From assembly GCF_001426755.1 (NCBI RefSeq), contig NZ_LMFJ01000001.1:537083-601082 (forward strand): 64,000 nt of DNA, written 5' to 3'. The DNA is from Aeromicrobium sp. Root495. GTDB lineage: Bacteria > Actinomycetota > Actinomycetes > Propionibacteriales > Nocardioidaceae. This document shows, one piece after another, positions 50,757 through 60,933 of the stretch. The notes beneath the pieces were generated by a model that saw only the letters and a program-made list of their open reading frames with translations, ran no database searches and was not told where the DNA came from. Positions within the stretch are counted from its first letter, which is position 1, and every line of letters begins with the position of its first letter. The translations under genes were made by a program, and so were the position numbers.

Positions 50757-50794
50757 ACGAAGGCCCCGGGACCGACAGGTCCCGGGGCCTTCGT
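50757..50794. terminator. Bidirectional terminator between convergent genes
   Basis: ACGAAGGCCCCGGGACC (50757-50773) and its exact reverse complement (50778-50794) flank a GACA loop, giving a perfect 17-bp stem between the small gene and the lyase gene on the other strand. Confidence 0.85.
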
Positions 50795-50803
50795 GCGTCG
50801 GCG

Positions 50804-51706
50804 TCAGCGTCCCTCGAGGGCCTCGGCGTAGGCGAGGATGCGACGCGCGTCGCGCACGTGCAGCTCCTCGACCATCTTGTTGTTGAACGTGACGACACCC
50901 TGGCCGGCGGCCTTGGCCTCCTCGAACGTCTCGATGAGGCCGGTGGCCCGCTCGACGTCGGCCTCGGAGGGGGAGAACGCGACGTTGGCCGGCTCCACCT
51001 GCGAGGGGTGGATGAGCGTCTTGCCGTCGAAGCCCATCTCGCGGCCCTGGCGGGCCTCGGCCTCGAAGCCCTCGGCGTTCTTCACGTCGTTGTAGACGCC
51101 GTCGATGATGACCTTGCCGGCCGCCCGGACGGCGATGAGCGTCCAGGCGAGGGAGGTGAGGACGACGGCGTTGCGGCCCGGGACGTGGAGCCCGTAGGTC
51201 TCGTTCACGATGTCGTTCGTGCCCATCACGACGACGGTCAGCCGTTCGTGGGCCGCCGCGATCTCCTCGGCGTGCAGGAGGGCGACGGGGGTCTCGATCA
51301 TGGCCCACAGCTGCGTCTTCTCGGGTGCCCCGGCCGCCTCCATGGCGGCCACGATGGAGCGGACCTGCTCGGCCGACTCGACCTTGGGCACGAGGATGGC
51401 GTCGGGGCCGGCCTCCGAGGCGGCCTTCACGTCGTCGTCGTGCCACTCGGTCCCGATCGAGTTGACCCGGATGGCCAGCTCGCGGTGACCGTACTCACCG
51501 GAGCGGACGGCGGCCACGACGTTGGCGCGGCCCTGCTCCTTGGAGTCCGGCGCCACGGAGTCCTCGAGGTCGAGGATCAGCGCGTCGGCGTCGATGCTCT
51601 TGGCCTTCTCGAGGGCGCGCTCGTTGGCGCCCGGCATGTACAGCACGCTCCGCCTGGGCCTGACGGCCGAAGGGGAGGACAGATCAGTGGTGGCGTTCTC
51701 GGTCAC
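50804..51706 (-). CDS. HpcH/HpaI-CitE family protein, (3S)-malyl-CoA thioesterase/lyase-like
   Basis: This 300-residue protein has RRSVLYMPGANERALEKAKSI, the acidic metal pair in LILDLEDSV, VRVNSI-like IRVNSIGTEWHDDD, ILVPKVESAEQV and WAMIETPVALL, as in CitE/Mcl2 enzymes. It probably acts on malyl-CoA or a similar CoA thioester. GTG is chosen because AAGGAG lies 11 nt upstream; an earlier GTG (51715) is possible but sits too close to that site. It follows a larger paralogue by about 20 bp, so the two are one operon. Confidence 0.85.
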   Translation of the reverse strand: MTENATTDLSSPSAVRPRRSVLYMPGANERALEKAKSIDADALILDLEDSVAPDSKEQGRANVVAAVRSGEYGHRELAIRVNSIGTEWHDDDVKAASEAGPDAILVPKVESAEQVRSIVAAMEAAGAPEKTQLWAMIETPVALLHAEEIAAAHERLTVVVMGTNDIVNETYGLHVPGRNAVVLTSLAWTLIAVRAAGKVIIDGVYNDVKNAEGFEAEARQGREMGFDGKTLIHPSQVEPANVAFSPSEADVERATGLIETFEEAKAAGQGVVTFNNKMVEELHVRDARRILAYAEALEGR

Positions 51707-51726
51707 AGGTCGCACAGCTCCTTGGG

Positions 51727-52782
51727 TCACAGGTCGTAGAGCTCGGCGAGCTCGGGGTCGCGCTCGGCCAGGGCCTTGGCCAGGTCGAGCATCACGAGGC
51801 ACTGCTTGCAGGAGGCGTCGTCCTCCATCTTGCCGTTGATCATGACGGCACCGGAGCCGTCGCCCATGGCCTCGACGACCTCCTTGGCGTGCGCGACGTC
51901 CTCGGGGCTGGGGGAGAAGACCTTCTTGGCGATGTCGATCTGCACGGGGTGCAGGCTCCACGCGCCCACGCAGCCGAGCAGGAAGGCGTTGCGGAACTGG
52001 TCCTCGCACGCCACGACGTCCTTGATGTCGCCGAAGGGTCCGTAGAAGGGCAGGATGTCGTTGGCCGCGCAGGCGTCGACCATGCGGGCGATCGTGTAGT
52101 GCCAGAGGTCCTGCTGGTAGGTGGTGCGACCCTGCGTGAGGTCCTCGCCCGTCGGGTCTTCGCGGACCAGGTAGCCGGGGTGGCCGCCACCCACCCGGGT
52201 CGTCTTCATGCGGCGGCTCGCGGCCAGGTCGGCCGGACCGAGGCTGATGCCCTGCATGCGGGGGCTGGCCGCGGCGATCTCCTCGACGTTGGTCATGCCG
52301 AGCGCGGTCTCGAGGATGGCGTGGACGAGCAGCGGCTTCTGGACGTCGCCCTTGGCCTCGAGCTGCGCCAGCAGGCGGTCGACGTAGTGGATGTCCTGGG
52401 CGCCCTCGACCTTGGGCACCATGATGACGTCGAGCTTGTCGCCGATCTCGGTGACGAGCGTCGTGAGGTCGTCGAGCGCCCACGGCGAGTCGAGGCTGTT
52501 GATGCGGACCCACAGCTGGGTGTCACCGAACTCGGTGTTCTTGGCGATCTCGACGAGACCGAGGCGCGCGGCCTCCTTGTTCTCGGTCTTGATGGCGTCC
52601 TCGAGGTTGCCCAGGATGATGTCGACCTTCGAGGCGATCGACGGGACCTTGTCGGCCATCTTGGGGTTGCTCGGGTCGAAGAAGTGGATCATCCGCGACG
52701 GCTTGAACGGCACCTCCGCGAGGGGCGCCGGAGCGCCCACGGCCAGAGGACGGAGGAAAGCACGGGGGTTTCGCACGGGCAT
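51727..52782 (-). CDS. L-malyl-CoA/beta-methylmalyl-CoA lyase-like protein (CitE superfamily)
   Basis: This 351-residue protein reads [38 protein letters not shown] (metal ligands E and D), [37 protein letters not shown] and [11 protein letters not shown], closest to Mcl1 of the ethylmalonyl-CoA and 3-hydroxypropionate pathways. It cleaves malyl-CoA to glyoxylate and acetyl-CoA, or methylmalyl-CoA to propionyl-CoA. GAAAGAG fits a GTG start at 52776 (two codons shorter) better than this ATG. Promoter upstream in the gap shared with kdp. Confidence 0.88.
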   Translation of the reverse strand: MPVRNPRAFLRPLAVGAPAPLAEVPFKPSRMIHFFDPSNPKMADKVPSIASKVDIILGNLEDAIKTENKEAARLGLVEIAKNTEFGDTQLWVRINSLDSPWALDDLTTLVTEIGDKLDVIMVPKVEGAQDIHYVDRLLAQLEAKGDVQKPLLVHAILETALGMTNVEEIAAASPRMQGISLGPADLAASRRMKTTRVGGGHPGYLVREDPTGEDLTQGRTTYQQDLWHYTIARMVDACAANDILPFYGPFGDIKDVVACEDQFRNAFLLGCVGAWSLHPVQIDIAKKVFSPSPEDVAHAKEVVEAMGDGSGAVMINGKMEDDASCKQCLVMLDLAKALAERDPELAELYDL

Positions 52783-52868
52783 CTCTTTCGCAGCAGGCGT
52801 CAGGATCGCCTTTCAGTATGGCCACGCGGCGCACGTCACACCCGACGGGGGTCGTCGGCGGGCCGGGC

Positions 52869-52907
52869 GTCAAGATCGCGTCAAGAGCCGTCAGGACGCT
52901 GTCAGGA
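52869..52907 (+). promoter_or_regulatory. Four in-phase direct repeats upstream of kdpF (probable KdpE sites)
   Basis: GTCAAGA at 52869 and 52880 and GTCAGGA at 52890 and 52901 follow each other at 11, 10 and 11 bp, one helical turn. OmpR/PhoB-type response regulators bind such direct repeats as tandem dimers. KdpE, of that class, is encoded at the operon end. The first kdp start is about 40 bp downstream. Confidence 0.6.
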
Positions 52908-52945
52908 CCGGCGTCCCCCGGCCGTAGCGGGTGTGCGATGGCGTC

Positions 52946-53035
52946 ATGACCACCGAACACGTCCTCGGCCTGCTGGCCGTCGTCGCTCTGCTCGTCTACC
53001 TCGTCGCCGCGCTCGTGCGGCCCGACAGGTTCTGA
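52946..53035 (+). CDS. kdpF: K+-transporting ATPase small subunit KdpF
   Basis: A 29-codon ORF, too short for most gene finders, encodes [20 protein letters not shown] and ends AALVRPDRF, one membrane helix with the typical short basic tail of KdpF. It stabilises the KdpABC complex. It starts the operon, 8 bp before kdpA, and directly follows the KdpE-like repeats. Confidence 0.92.
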   Translation: MTTEHVLGLLAVVALLVYLVAALVRPDRF

Positions 53036-53043
53036 GCCCGCCG

Positions 53044-54702
53044 ATGACCGACACGCTCTCCGGGCTCCTCACGATCGCAGCCCTCCTCGCGCTCCTGGCG
53101 CTCGCCTACGTCCCGCTGGGCGACCACATGGCGCGCGTCCTCACGTCCACCCGGCACACGAGGCTCGAGCGAGGGATCTACCGCGTCGTCGGCGTGGACC
53201 CCGACGCCGAGATGAGCCCGCGCGGCTACGTGATGGGCGTCCTGGCCTTCTCCGCGGTGAGCATCGCGCTCCTCATGGCCATCCTGATGGGCCAGGCGGC
53301 CCTGCCGTGGGACCGGGGACTTCCCGGGATGCCGTGGGACATGGCGCTCAACACCGCCGTCTCGTTCGTCACCAACACGAACTGGCAGTCCTACGCAGGC
53401 GAGTCGACGCTGGGCTTCGCGGCCCAGGCCGGGGGACTGGCGGTCCAGAACTTCCTCTCCGCTGCCGTGGGCCTGGCCGTCGCCGTGGCCGTCATCCGTG
53501 GCTTCACCCGGGCCCGCTCCTCGACGATCGGCAGCTTCTGGGTGGACCTCGTGCGTGGCGTCCTGCGGATCCTGCTGCCCCTCGCCCTCGTCGGCGCGGT
53601 CGTGCTGCTGGTGCTCGGGGTGGTGCAGAGCTTCACGGACACCACGGTCCAGACGTTGGCCGGGGGGACGCAGACCGTGCCGGGTGGCCCGGTCGCGAGC
53701 CAGGAGGTCATCAAGCAGCTCGGCACCAACGGCGGCGGCTTCTTCAACGCCAACTCGGCGCACCCGTTCGAGAACCCGAGCGCCCTCTCCAACCTGTTCG
53801 CGATCTTCCTCCTGCTGGTCATCCCGGTCAGCCTCACCCGCACGCTCGGGACGCTCCTCGGCGACCGTCGTCAGGGCTACACGGTGCTGGGGGCCATGGC
53901 GTTCCTGTGGGGCACGGCGCTCGCGGTGACCACGTGGTCGGAGGCCGGTGGCCACGGACAGTCCGCCGTCGCCGCCGGCAGCGCGATGGAGGGCAAGGAG
54001 ACCCAGCTGGGCACGTGGGCCTCCTCGCTGTTCGCGGTCTCCACGACCGGGACGTCGACGGGCGCAGTCAACGCGTCCCACGACTCCATGACCCCGCTCG
54101 GGGGTGGGACGGCGCTCGTCCACATGATGCTCGGCGAGGTCTCGCCGGGCGGTGTGGGGACGGGCCTGTACGGCATCCTCGTGGTCGCGATCCTCGCGGT
54201 CTTCGTGGCCGGCCTCATGGTGGGCCGCACGCCCGAGCTGCTGGGCAAGAAGATCGGGGCGCGCGAGATGACCTACGTCGCGCTCTACACGCTCGTCACT
54301 CCGGCGCTCGTGCTCGTCGGCGTCGGCCTGGCCGTGGCGCTGCCCTCCACCGGCGACGCGATGGGCAACCCGGGCGGCCACGGCTTCAGCGAGGTGGTCT
54401 ACGCCTTCACGTCCGCCGCCAACAACAACGGCAGCGCGTTCGGCGGTCTCACCGTGACCTCGACCTTCTTCCAGCTCTCCCTCGCAGCCGCCATGCTGCT
54501 GGGCCGACTGGTCCCGATCGTGCTGGTGCTTCTGCTCGCCGGCTCCCTCGCGCGGCAGCGGAAGGTCCCCACCACCGCCGGCACGCTCGCCACCAACACC
54601 CCCCTGTTCGCGGGCCTCGTCGTCGGGGTGGTGGTGCTGGTCTCGGCCCTCACCTACTTCCCGACCCTGGCCCTCGGTCCCATCGCGGAGGCCCTCTCAT
54701 GA
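53044..54702 (+). CDS. kdpA: Potassium-transporting ATPase subunit A
   Basis: This 552-residue, ten-helix protein belongs to the K+ channel-like superfamily. The four selectivity-loop regions are visible: [38 protein letters not shown] and [13 protein letters not shown]. KdpA forms the K+ pathway from outside to the P-type ATPase KdpB. It overlaps kdpB by 4 bp (ATGA). Confidence 0.97.
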   Translation: MTDTLSGLLTIAALLALLALAYVPLGDHMARVLTSTRHTRLERGIYRVVGVDPDAEMSPRGYVMGVLAFSAVSIALLMAILMGQAALPWDRGLPGMPWDMALNTAVSFVTNTNWQSYAGESTLGFAAQAGGLAVQNFLSAAVGLAVAVAVIRGFTRARSSTIGSFWVDLVRGVLRILLPLALVGAVVLLVLGVVQSFTDTTVQTLAGGTQTVPGGPVASQEVIKQLGTNGGGFFNANSAHPFENPSALSNLFAIFLLLVIPVSLTRTLGTLLGDRRQGYTVLGAMAFLWGTALAVTTWSEAGGHGQSAVAAGSAMEGKETQLGTWASSLFAVSTTGTSTGAVNASHDSMTPLGGGTALVHMMLGEVSPGGVGTGLYGILVVAILAVFVAGLMVGRTPELLGKKIGAREMTYVALYTLVTPALVLVGVGLAVALPSTGDAMGNPGGHGFSEVVYAFTSAANNNGSAFGGLTVTSTFFQLSLAAAMLLGRLVPIVLVLLLAGSLARQRKVPTTAGTLATNTPLFAGLVVGVVVLVSALTYFPTLALGPIAEALS

Positions 54703-56693
54703 ATCTCGCCCAGATGTGGCGCCAGCTCCCGGCGGCCCTCGTGAAGCTCGACCCTCGTCACCTGTGGCGCAGCCCCGTGCTGTTCATCGTGTGGCTCGGC
54801 TCGGTGGCCACCACCGTCTCGGCCGTCGCCGACCCCAGCACGTTCTCGGTGCTCCTGGCCGTGTGGCTGTGGCTCACCGTGGTCTTCGGCAACCTCGCCG
54901 AGGCCGTCGCCGAGGGACGCGGCAAGGCGCAGGCCGCCTCGCTGCGCGCCGCCCGGACCGACGTCTCGGCCCGACGGCTCGTGGACGGGGCCGAGGAGCT
55001 CGTGCCGGGGACCAGCCTCGTCGTGGGCGACCTCGTCAAGGTCCTGGCCGGCGAGGTGATCCCGGGCGACGGCGACGTCGTGGAGGGTGTGGCCTCGGTC
55101 GACGAGTCGGCCATCACGGGGGAGTCCGCCCCCGTGATCCGGGAGGCGGGTGGAGACCGCAGCGCCGTCACCGGCGGCACCCGCGTGCTGTCCGACGAGA
55201 TCACCGTGCGCATCACCGCCGCCTCGGGAGAGACGTTCCTGGACCGGATGATCGCACTCGTGGAGGGCGCCGAGCGGCGCAAGACGCCCAACGAGATCGC
55301 GCTGTCGATCCTGCTGGTGAGCCTCACGATCGTCTTCGTCCTCGCCGTGGCGACCCTGCAGCCCATGGCCGAGCTGGCGGGGGCCCCGCAGCGGACCATC
55401 GTGCTCATCGCCCTGCTCGTGTGCCTGATCCCCACCACGATCGGTGCGCTCCTGAGCGCCATCGGCATCGCGGGGATGGACCGCCTGGTCCAGGTGAACG
55501 TGCTGGCGATGTCGGGCCGGGCCGTCGAGGCCGCCGGCGACGTGAGCACGCTCCTGCTCGACAAGACCGGCACCATCACGTACGGCAACCGTCGGGCGTC
55601 CCGCTTCCTCCCGGCCGACGGGGTCACCCTCGCTGTCGTCCAGGACGCGGCCCGGCTGGCCAGCCTCGCCGACCTCACGCCGGAGGGTCGCTCGATCGTC
55701 GAGCTGGCCGACGAGCAGGGCTCGGCCCCGGACGACCTCCCGGCCGGTGCCGAGCTCGTGGAGTTCACGGCCCAGACGCGCATGTCGGGCGTCGACCTCC
55801 CGGGCGGGCGCGAGCTGCGCAAGGGTGCGTCGTCCGCCGTCGTCGCGTGGACCGGGGCGCCGCTCCCGCCTGCCCTGCAGGCCTCGGTGGACGAGGTGGC
55901 CGGCTCGGGCGGCACGCCACTCGTGGTCGCCGAGCGTCACGGGGAGACGTTCCGTGCGCTGGGTGTGGTGCACCTCAAGGACGTGGTGAAGGAGGGCATG
56001 GCCGAGCGGTTCGCCGAGCTCCGGCGCATGGGCATCCGGACCGTCATGATCACCGGTGACAACGCGCTCACGGCCCGCGCGATCGCGGCCGAGGCCGGCG
56101 TGGACGACTTCCTCGCCGAGGCGACGCCCGAGGACAAGCTCGCGCTCATCCAGAAGGAGCAGGAGGGCGGCCGGCTCGTCGCCATGACGGGTGACGGCAC
56201 GAACGACGCCCCCGCGCTGGCGGCGGCCGACGTCGGCGTGGCCATGAGCTCGGGGACGTCGGCGGCCAAGGAGGCCGGCAACATGGTCGACCTGGACTCC
56301 GACCCCACGAAGCTCATCGACGTCGTGGCGATCGGCAAGCAGCTGCTCATCACCCGCGGCAGCCTCACGACGTTCTCGATCGCCAACGACGTGGCCAAGT
56401 ACTTCGCCATCGTCCCGGCCATGTTCGTGGCGGCCTACCCCTCCCTCGACACCCTCAACGTCATGCGGCTGGCCACCCCGGAGTCGGCGATCCTCTCGGC
56501 CGTCGTGTTCAACGCGATCGTCATCGTGGCGCTCATCCCGCTCGCCCTGCGGGGCGTGGCCTACCGCGCGCAGTCGGCGGCGGCCGTGCTCCGGAGGAAC
56601 CTCCTGGTGTTCGGCCTCGGCGGCGTGGTCGTGCCGTTCGTGGGCATCAAGCTCATCGATCTCGTCCTCTCCCAGCTCCCCGGAATCAGGTGA
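54699..56693 (+). CDS. kdpB: Potassium-transporting ATPase subunit B (P-type ATPase)
   Basis: This 664-residue P-type ATPase has the actuator motif TGES in SAITGESAP, the phosphorylation site [15 protein letters not shown] in the nucleotide-binding domain, [17 protein letters not shown] and [20 protein letters not shown]. It energises K+ uptake through KdpA. Overlaps with kdpA and kdpC (4 bp each) ensure equal synthesis. Confidence 0.97.
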   Translation: MNLAQMWRQLPAALVKLDPRHLWRSPVLFIVWLGSVATTVSAVADPSTFSVLLAVWLWLTVVFGNLAEAVAEGRGKAQAASLRAARTDVSARRLVDGAEELVPGTSLVVGDLVKVLAGEVIPGDGDVVEGVASVDESAITGESAPVIREAGGDRSAVTGGTRVLSDEITVRITAASGETFLDRMIALVEGAERRKTPNEIALSILLVSLTIVFVLAVATLQPMAELAGAPQRTIVLIALLVCLIPTTIGALLSAIGIAGMDRLVQVNVLAMSGRAVEAAGDVSTLLLDKTGTITYGNRRASRFLPADGVTLAVVQDAARLASLADLTPEGRSIVELADEQGSAPDDLPAGAELVEFTAQTRMSGVDLPGGRELRKGASSAVVAWTGAPLPPALQASVDEVAGSGGTPLVVAERHGETFRALGVVHLKDVVKEGMAERFAELRRMGIRTVMITGDNALTARAIAAEAGVDDFLAEATPEDKLALIQKEQEGGRLVAMTGDGTNDAPALAAADVGVAMSSGTSAAKEAGNMVDLDSDPTKLIDVVAIGKQLLITRGSLTTFSIANDVAKYFAIVPAMFVAAYPSLDTLNVMRLATPESAILSAVVFNAIVIVALIPLALRGVAYRAQSAAAVLRRNLLVFGLGGVVVPFVGIKLIDLVLSQLPGIR

Positions 56694-57283
56694 TCCTCGT
56701 GATCCAGCAGCTCTCCCGCCAAGGCGTGGCCGCCCTCCGCCTCCTCGCCGTCATGACCGTCGTGCTCGGCGTCCTCTATCCCGCGAGCGTGTGGGCGGTC
56801 GGTCAGGCCTTCGGTGGCCGCCCCGACGGCCAGCTCGTGAAGGTCGACGGCCGGACGGTGGGCTCGCGGCTCATCGGGCAGGACTTCAGCGGATCCACGT
56901 GGTTCCACTCGCGGCCCTCGGCCGGCGACTGGGACGGGTTGGCGTCGGCGCCCTCCAACCTCGGACCGTCCAACCCCGAGCTGCTGAAGGCGATCGAGGA
57001 TCGTCGGGCCGCCGTGGCCGCGGAGGAGGGCGTCGACCCGTCCGACGTCCCGCCGGACGCCCTCACCACCTCGGCCTCGGGTCTCGACCCGTACATCTCC
57101 CCGGAGTACGCCCGCATCCAGGTGGACCGGGTGGCGCGGCAGAACGACCTGAGCAGGGCCGTCGTGGCCCGGCTCGTGGCCGACCACGCCCAGGGCCGCC
57201 AGCTCGGCTTCCTGGGCGAGCCCAAGGTCGACGTCCTGGACCTCAACCTCGCCGTCCGGTCGGCCGTCGAAGGGGCACACTGA
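56690..57283 (+). CDS. kdpC: Potassium-transporting ATPase subunit C
   Basis: This 197-residue protein has one N-terminal membrane helix ([22 protein letters not shown]) and an extracytoplasmic domain with [42 protein letters not shown] and the C-terminal LNLAVRSA. KdpC assembles with KdpAB. The GTG overlaps the kdpB stop (GTGA). Confidence 0.95.
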   Translation: MILVIQQLSRQGVAALRLLAVMTVVLGVLYPASVWAVGQAFGGRPDGQLVKVDGRTVGSRLIGQDFSGSTWFHSRPSAGDWDGLASAPSNLGPSNPELLKAIEDRRAAVAAEEGVDPSDVPPDALTTSASGLDPYISPEYARIQVDRVARQNDLSRAVVARLVADHAQGRQLGFLGEPKVDVLDLNLAVRSAVEGAH

Positions 57284-57287
57284 GTCC

Positions 57288-59774
57288 ATGGTCGACAGCG
57301 CTCGCGGGAGCCTCCGGGTCTACCTCGGGGCCGCGCCGGGGGTCGGCAAGACGTTCGCCATGCTCGACGAGGGATCTCGGCGGGCCGCGCGCGGGACCGA
57401 CGTGGTGGTGGGCATCGTCGAGACGCACGGGCGTCCCCGCACCACGGAGCGGCTCGAGGGCCTCGAGGTGGTGCCCCGTCGTGCTGTCGAGCACCGAGGC
57501 ACCACGCAGCACGAGATGGACCTCGAGGCCGTCCTGCGTCGAGCGCCCGACGTGTGCCTCGTGGACGAGCTGGCCCACAGCAACGTCCCGGGCCTCGACC
57601 ACGCGAAGCGGTGGCAGGACGTCGAGACGCTCCTCGCCGCCGGCATCGACGTCGTCACGACCGTGAACATCCAGCACCTCGAGTCACTCAACGACGTCAC
57701 GGAGGCCATCACCGGGGTCCGGCAGCGCGAGACCGTCCCGGACCGGTTCGTGCGCTCCGCCGACGCGATCGAGCTGGTCGACATGAGCCCGCAGGCGCTG
57801 CGGCGCCGCCTGGCCCACGGCAACGTGTACGCGGCGGAGAAGGTCGACGCCGCCCTGGGGCAGTTCTTCCGTGAGGGCAACCTCGCGGCCCTGCGCGAGC
57901 TGGCGCTCCTCTGGCTCGCCGACCGCGTCGACGAGGGTTTGGACCGGTACCGGGCGCAGCACAGCATCGACTCCACGTGGGCCGCGCGGGAGCGCATCGT
58001 CGTGGGGGTCACGGGCGGGCCGGAGTCGGAGTCGCTCATGCGCCGCGCCTCCCGGATCGCCTCCCGGACCGGCGGCGGGGAGTGGCACGCGCTGTACGTG
58101 ACCCGCGGTGACGGCCTGCGCCAGACCGGGCCGGAACGTCTCGAGGCCCTGCGCCGCACCACCGAGGAGCTGGGCGGCACGTTCCACACCGTCGTGGGCG
58201 ACGACAGCGCCGCCGGGATCCTCGACTACGCGCGGGGCGTCAACGCGAGCCAGGTGCTCGTGGGCGCGAGCCGGCGCGGTCGGATCTCGACGCTGCTGCG
58301 GCCCGGCATCGGGGAGACGGTCATCGCGGAGTCCGGCGACATCGACGTCCACATCGTGACGCACGCCGAGGCGCGACGCAGTGCCGCCGTGCTGCGGCAG
58401 CAGGGTGCGCTCGGCCGACGACGCTCCGTGGCCGGCTTCGCCCTCGGGCTCGTCGGCCCGCCGCTCGTGACCGCGCTCCTCCTGGCGACGCCGGACCTCC
58501 ACGGCCTGCCCTCGGAGTCGATGCTCTTCATGGCGCTCGTGGTGGGTGTGGCCCTCCTGGGCGGGGTCTGGCCGGCCCTCGTCGCGGCGGTCCTGAGCGG
58601 TGGTCTCCTCAACTACTACTTCACGTCGCCGCTCCGGTCGCTGCGCATCGCGAGCGCGGAGAACCTCGTGGCCGTCGTGATCTTCGTGGTGGTGGGACTG
58701 GCCGTGGCGCTCGTGGTGGACCGGGCCGCGAGGCTCGCGGTGCAGGCGGCGCGCTCGCGTCGCGAGGCCGACACCCTCAGCGTCCTGGCCCACAACCTGG
58801 TCCACGCCGGCGACGACCTCCCTCGTCTGCTCGCGGCGGCCGTGGAGCTGGTCGGGCTCCGCGGGGCGGCCGTGGTCGACGCGAACGGGTCGGTCCTCGT
58901 GGCGCAGGGCGAACCGCCCATGCCCTCGCCCGACGCCGCGCTCGAGCTCGGAGCCGGGGACCGGCTGCTGCTGCGGGGCGGACCCGTCCGGAGCCAGGAC
59001 CAGCCCCTGCTCCAGGCCGTCGCGGCCCACGCCACGGTGCTGCTGGAGCGGGAGCGGGCCCGCGCGGAGAGCGCCGAGCGCCGGGCCCTCGCCGAGGGTG
59101 AGCGGATGCGGACCGGGCTCCTGGCCGCCGTCTCCCACGACCTGCGGTCGCCGTTGGCCGCGGCCAAGGCCTCGGTCAGCAGCCTGCGCGACGACTCGGT
59201 GGCATGGAGCGACCAGGACCGTGCCGACCTCCTCGAGACCATCGAGGAGTCGACGGACCGGCTCGACGCGCTCATCTCCGACCTCCTCGACATGAGCCGG
59301 CTCCAGACGGGCTCGGTCTCGGCCCACGCGCACCGCGTCGACCTGCACGCGGTCGTCCAGCGGGTGCTGAGCCGGACCCCCGCCGACCGGGTCCGGTCCC
59401 AGCTGCCCGAGGACCTGCCCGACGTGGTCGCGGACGCCGGCCTGCTCGAGCGGGTCCTCGCCAACGTCGTCGAGAACGCCGTGCAGCACGGTGCTCCCGG
59501 AGCGGTGCGCGTGGACGGCGCGGTCGCCGGTGACCGCGTGGTCGTGCGTGTGGTGGACAGCGGACCTGGCGTCGCGCCCTCGCGTCACGAGCAGCTGTTC
59601 GAGCCGTTCCAGCGTCTGGGCGACGCGCCCGGCGGGACCGGCGTGGGGCTCGGCCTGGCCGTGGCCCGGGGTTTTGCGGAGGCCATGGGCGGTAGCCTCA
59701 CGGCCGAGGACACCCCCGGCGGTGGACTCACGGTGGTGCTCGACCTGCCCCTGGCCCCGAGGAGCCTGTCATGA
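57288..59774 (+). CDS. kdpD: Sensor histidine kinase KdpD
   Basis: This 828-residue kinase has the N-terminal KdpD domain with Walker A GAAPGVGKT and VDELAHSNVPG, a Usp-like domain (RIVVGVTGGPESESLMRRASR, VLVGASRRGRIS), four close membrane helices at about 385-485, and a HisKA/HATPase half with H-box AVSHDLRSPLAAAKA, NVVENAVQHG, and GTGVGLGLAVARG. It senses K+ limitation and phosphorylates KdpE; in other bacteria the Usp domain binds c-di-AMP. It starts 4 bp after kdpC and overlaps kdpE (ATGA). Confidence 0.96.
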   Translation: MVDSARGSLRVYLGAAPGVGKTFAMLDEGSRRAARGTDVVVGIVETHGRPRTTERLEGLEVVPRRAVEHRGTTQHEMDLEAVLRRAPDVCLVDELAHSNVPGLDHAKRWQDVETLLAAGIDVVTTVNIQHLESLNDVTEAITGVRQRETVPDRFVRSADAIELVDMSPQALRRRLAHGNVYAAEKVDAALGQFFREGNLAALRELALLWLADRVDEGLDRYRAQHSIDSTWAARERIVVGVTGGPESESLMRRASRIASRTGGGEWHALYVTRGDGLRQTGPERLEALRRTTEELGGTFHTVVGDDSAAGILDYARGVNASQVLVGASRRGRISTLLRPGIGETVIAESGDIDVHIVTHAEARRSAAVLRQQGALGRRRSVAGFALGLVGPPLVTALLLATPDLHGLPSESMLFMALVVGVALLGGVWPALVAAVLSGGLLNYYFTSPLRSLRIASAENLVAVVIFVVVGLAVALVVDRAARLAVQAARSRREADTLSVLAHNLVHAGDDLPRLLAAAVELVGLRGAAVVDANGSVLVAQGEPPMPSPDAALELGAGDRLLLRGGPVRSQDQPLLQAVAAHATVLLERERARAESAERRALAEGERMRTGLLAAVSHDLRSPLAAAKASVSSLRDDSVAWSDQDRADLLETIEESTDRLDALISDLLDMSRLQTGSVSAHAHRVDLHAVVQRVLSRTPADRVRSQLPEDLPDVVADAGLLERVLANVVENAVQHGAPGAVRVDGAVAGDRVVVRVVDSGPGVAPSRHEQLFEPFQRLGDAPGGTGVGLGLAVARGFAEAMGGSLTAEDTPGGGLTVVLDLPLAPRSLS

Positions 59775-60439
59775 CGGTGGTGCTGGTGGTCGACGACGAC
59801 GCCGCCATCCGACGCACGCTCGGCATCACGCTGCGGGCCCGGGGCTACGAGGTGGAGCCCGTCGCCGACGGCCGCTCGGCCCTGCAGTCGCTCGCGGAGC
59901 AGGAGCCCGACGTGGTGGTGCTCGACCTCGGCCTGCCCGACCTCGACGGCATCGAGGTGCTGCGTCGGATCCGAGCGACCTCGTCGGTCCCGGTGGTGGT
60001 GCTCTCCGCGCGCCAGGAGTCCGACGACAAGGTGGAGGCGCTCGACCTCGGCGCCGACGACTACGTGACGAAGCCGTTCGGCATGGAGGAGCTCCTGGCA
60101 CGGCTGCGTGCGGCGATGCGCCGGGCCGGCGCGCCGGTGGAGACGGTGCGCGCGGGCGACCTCGTGATCGATGTCGACGACCGCACGGTGACCCGCGCCG
60201 GGGAGGCCGTCCACCTCACGCCCACGGAGTGGCGCCTGCTCGAGGTGCTGGTCCGCGCCGACGGGAGGCTCGTGCGACAGGCCACCCTGCTCCACGACGT
60301 GTGGGGCCCGGAGTACGAGCGCGAGACGCACTACCTGCGGGTCTACCTCGCGCAGCTGCGACGCAAGCTCGAGGCCGACGCGTCGAGGCCGGAGCACCTG
60401 CTCACCGACCCGGGTCTGGGCTACCGCTTCGTCCCCTGA
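59771..60439 (+). CDS. kdpE: Response regulator KdpE (OmpR/PhoB family)
   Basis: This 222-residue protein has a receiver domain with VDDDAAIRRTL, phospho-acceptor Asp in VVVLDLGLPDLDG and Lys in YVTKPFGMEELLARLR, and a winged-helix output domain (VHLTPTEWRLLEVLVR, ETHYLRVYLAQLRRKLE). It probably binds the direct repeats before kdpF. Its 3' end overlaps the convergent TPR gene by 19 bp. Confidence 0.96.
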   Translation: MTVVLVVDDDAAIRRTLGITLRARGYEVEPVADGRSALQSLAEQEPDVVVLDLGLPDLDGIEVLRRIRATSSVPVVVLSARQESDDKVEALDLGADDYVTKPFGMEELLARLRAAMRRAGAPVETVRAGDLVIDVDDRTVTRAGEAVHLTPTEWRLLEVLVRADGRLVRQATLLHDVWGPEYERETHYLRVYLAQLRRKLEADASRPEHLLTDPGLGYRFVP

Positions 60440-60909
60440 GCCCCCAGCTCCTCGGCGTAGGCCGAGACCGAGCGGGTGTAGGCCGGCAGGTGGGGCGCGA
60501 AAGCGGCCAGCACGTCGGCGAGGCCCCGGCGCTCGTCGCCGAGGTCGGCGAGGGCGAGGGCGCGGAAGGCGACGGCGGCGTCCCCCAGGCCGGCCGCGTC
60601 GTCGTCGAGGAGGTCGGTCAGCAACGTGACGGCCTCGTCGGGTCGGCCGAGGTTGCGCACGGTGCTGGCGAGCTGGATGACGGCACGGGCCCGCACCTCG
60701 GGATCGAGCCTGTGCCGCAGCGCCTCGCGGTACAGGGGCTCAGCCAGCTCAGGACGGTCGGTCGCGTCGAAGGAGCCGGCGCGCTCGAACGCGGCCGGCC
60801 CGGCGGGTGCGTCACCCACCGCCTCGTCGACGAGCCGGACGAGCTCGGACGGCTCCACCTCGTCCGCGCGCGCCCAGACGTCGTCGATCCTGCTCTGCCA
60901 CGTCGTCAT
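60421..60909 (-). CDS. Tetratricopeptide-repeat protein
   Basis: This 162-residue helical protein contains TPR-like pairs ([67 protein letters not shown]), matching the small Tetratrico_5 family seen as free-standing actinobacterial proteins. Role unknown, probably protein-protein contact. Its stop lies inside the end of kdpE on the other strand, a 19-bp convergent overlap. Confidence 0.85.
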   Translation of the reverse strand: MTTWQSRIDDVWARADEVEPSELVRLVDEAVGDAPAGPAAFERAGSFDATDRPELAEPLYREALRHRLDPEVRARAVIQLASTVRNLGRPDEAVTLLTDLLDDDAAGLGDAAVAFRALALADLGDERRGLADVLAAFAPHLPAYTRSVSAYAEELGAQGTKR

Positions 60910-60933
60910 GGCGCCATCCTGCCCCGGGTGGGG

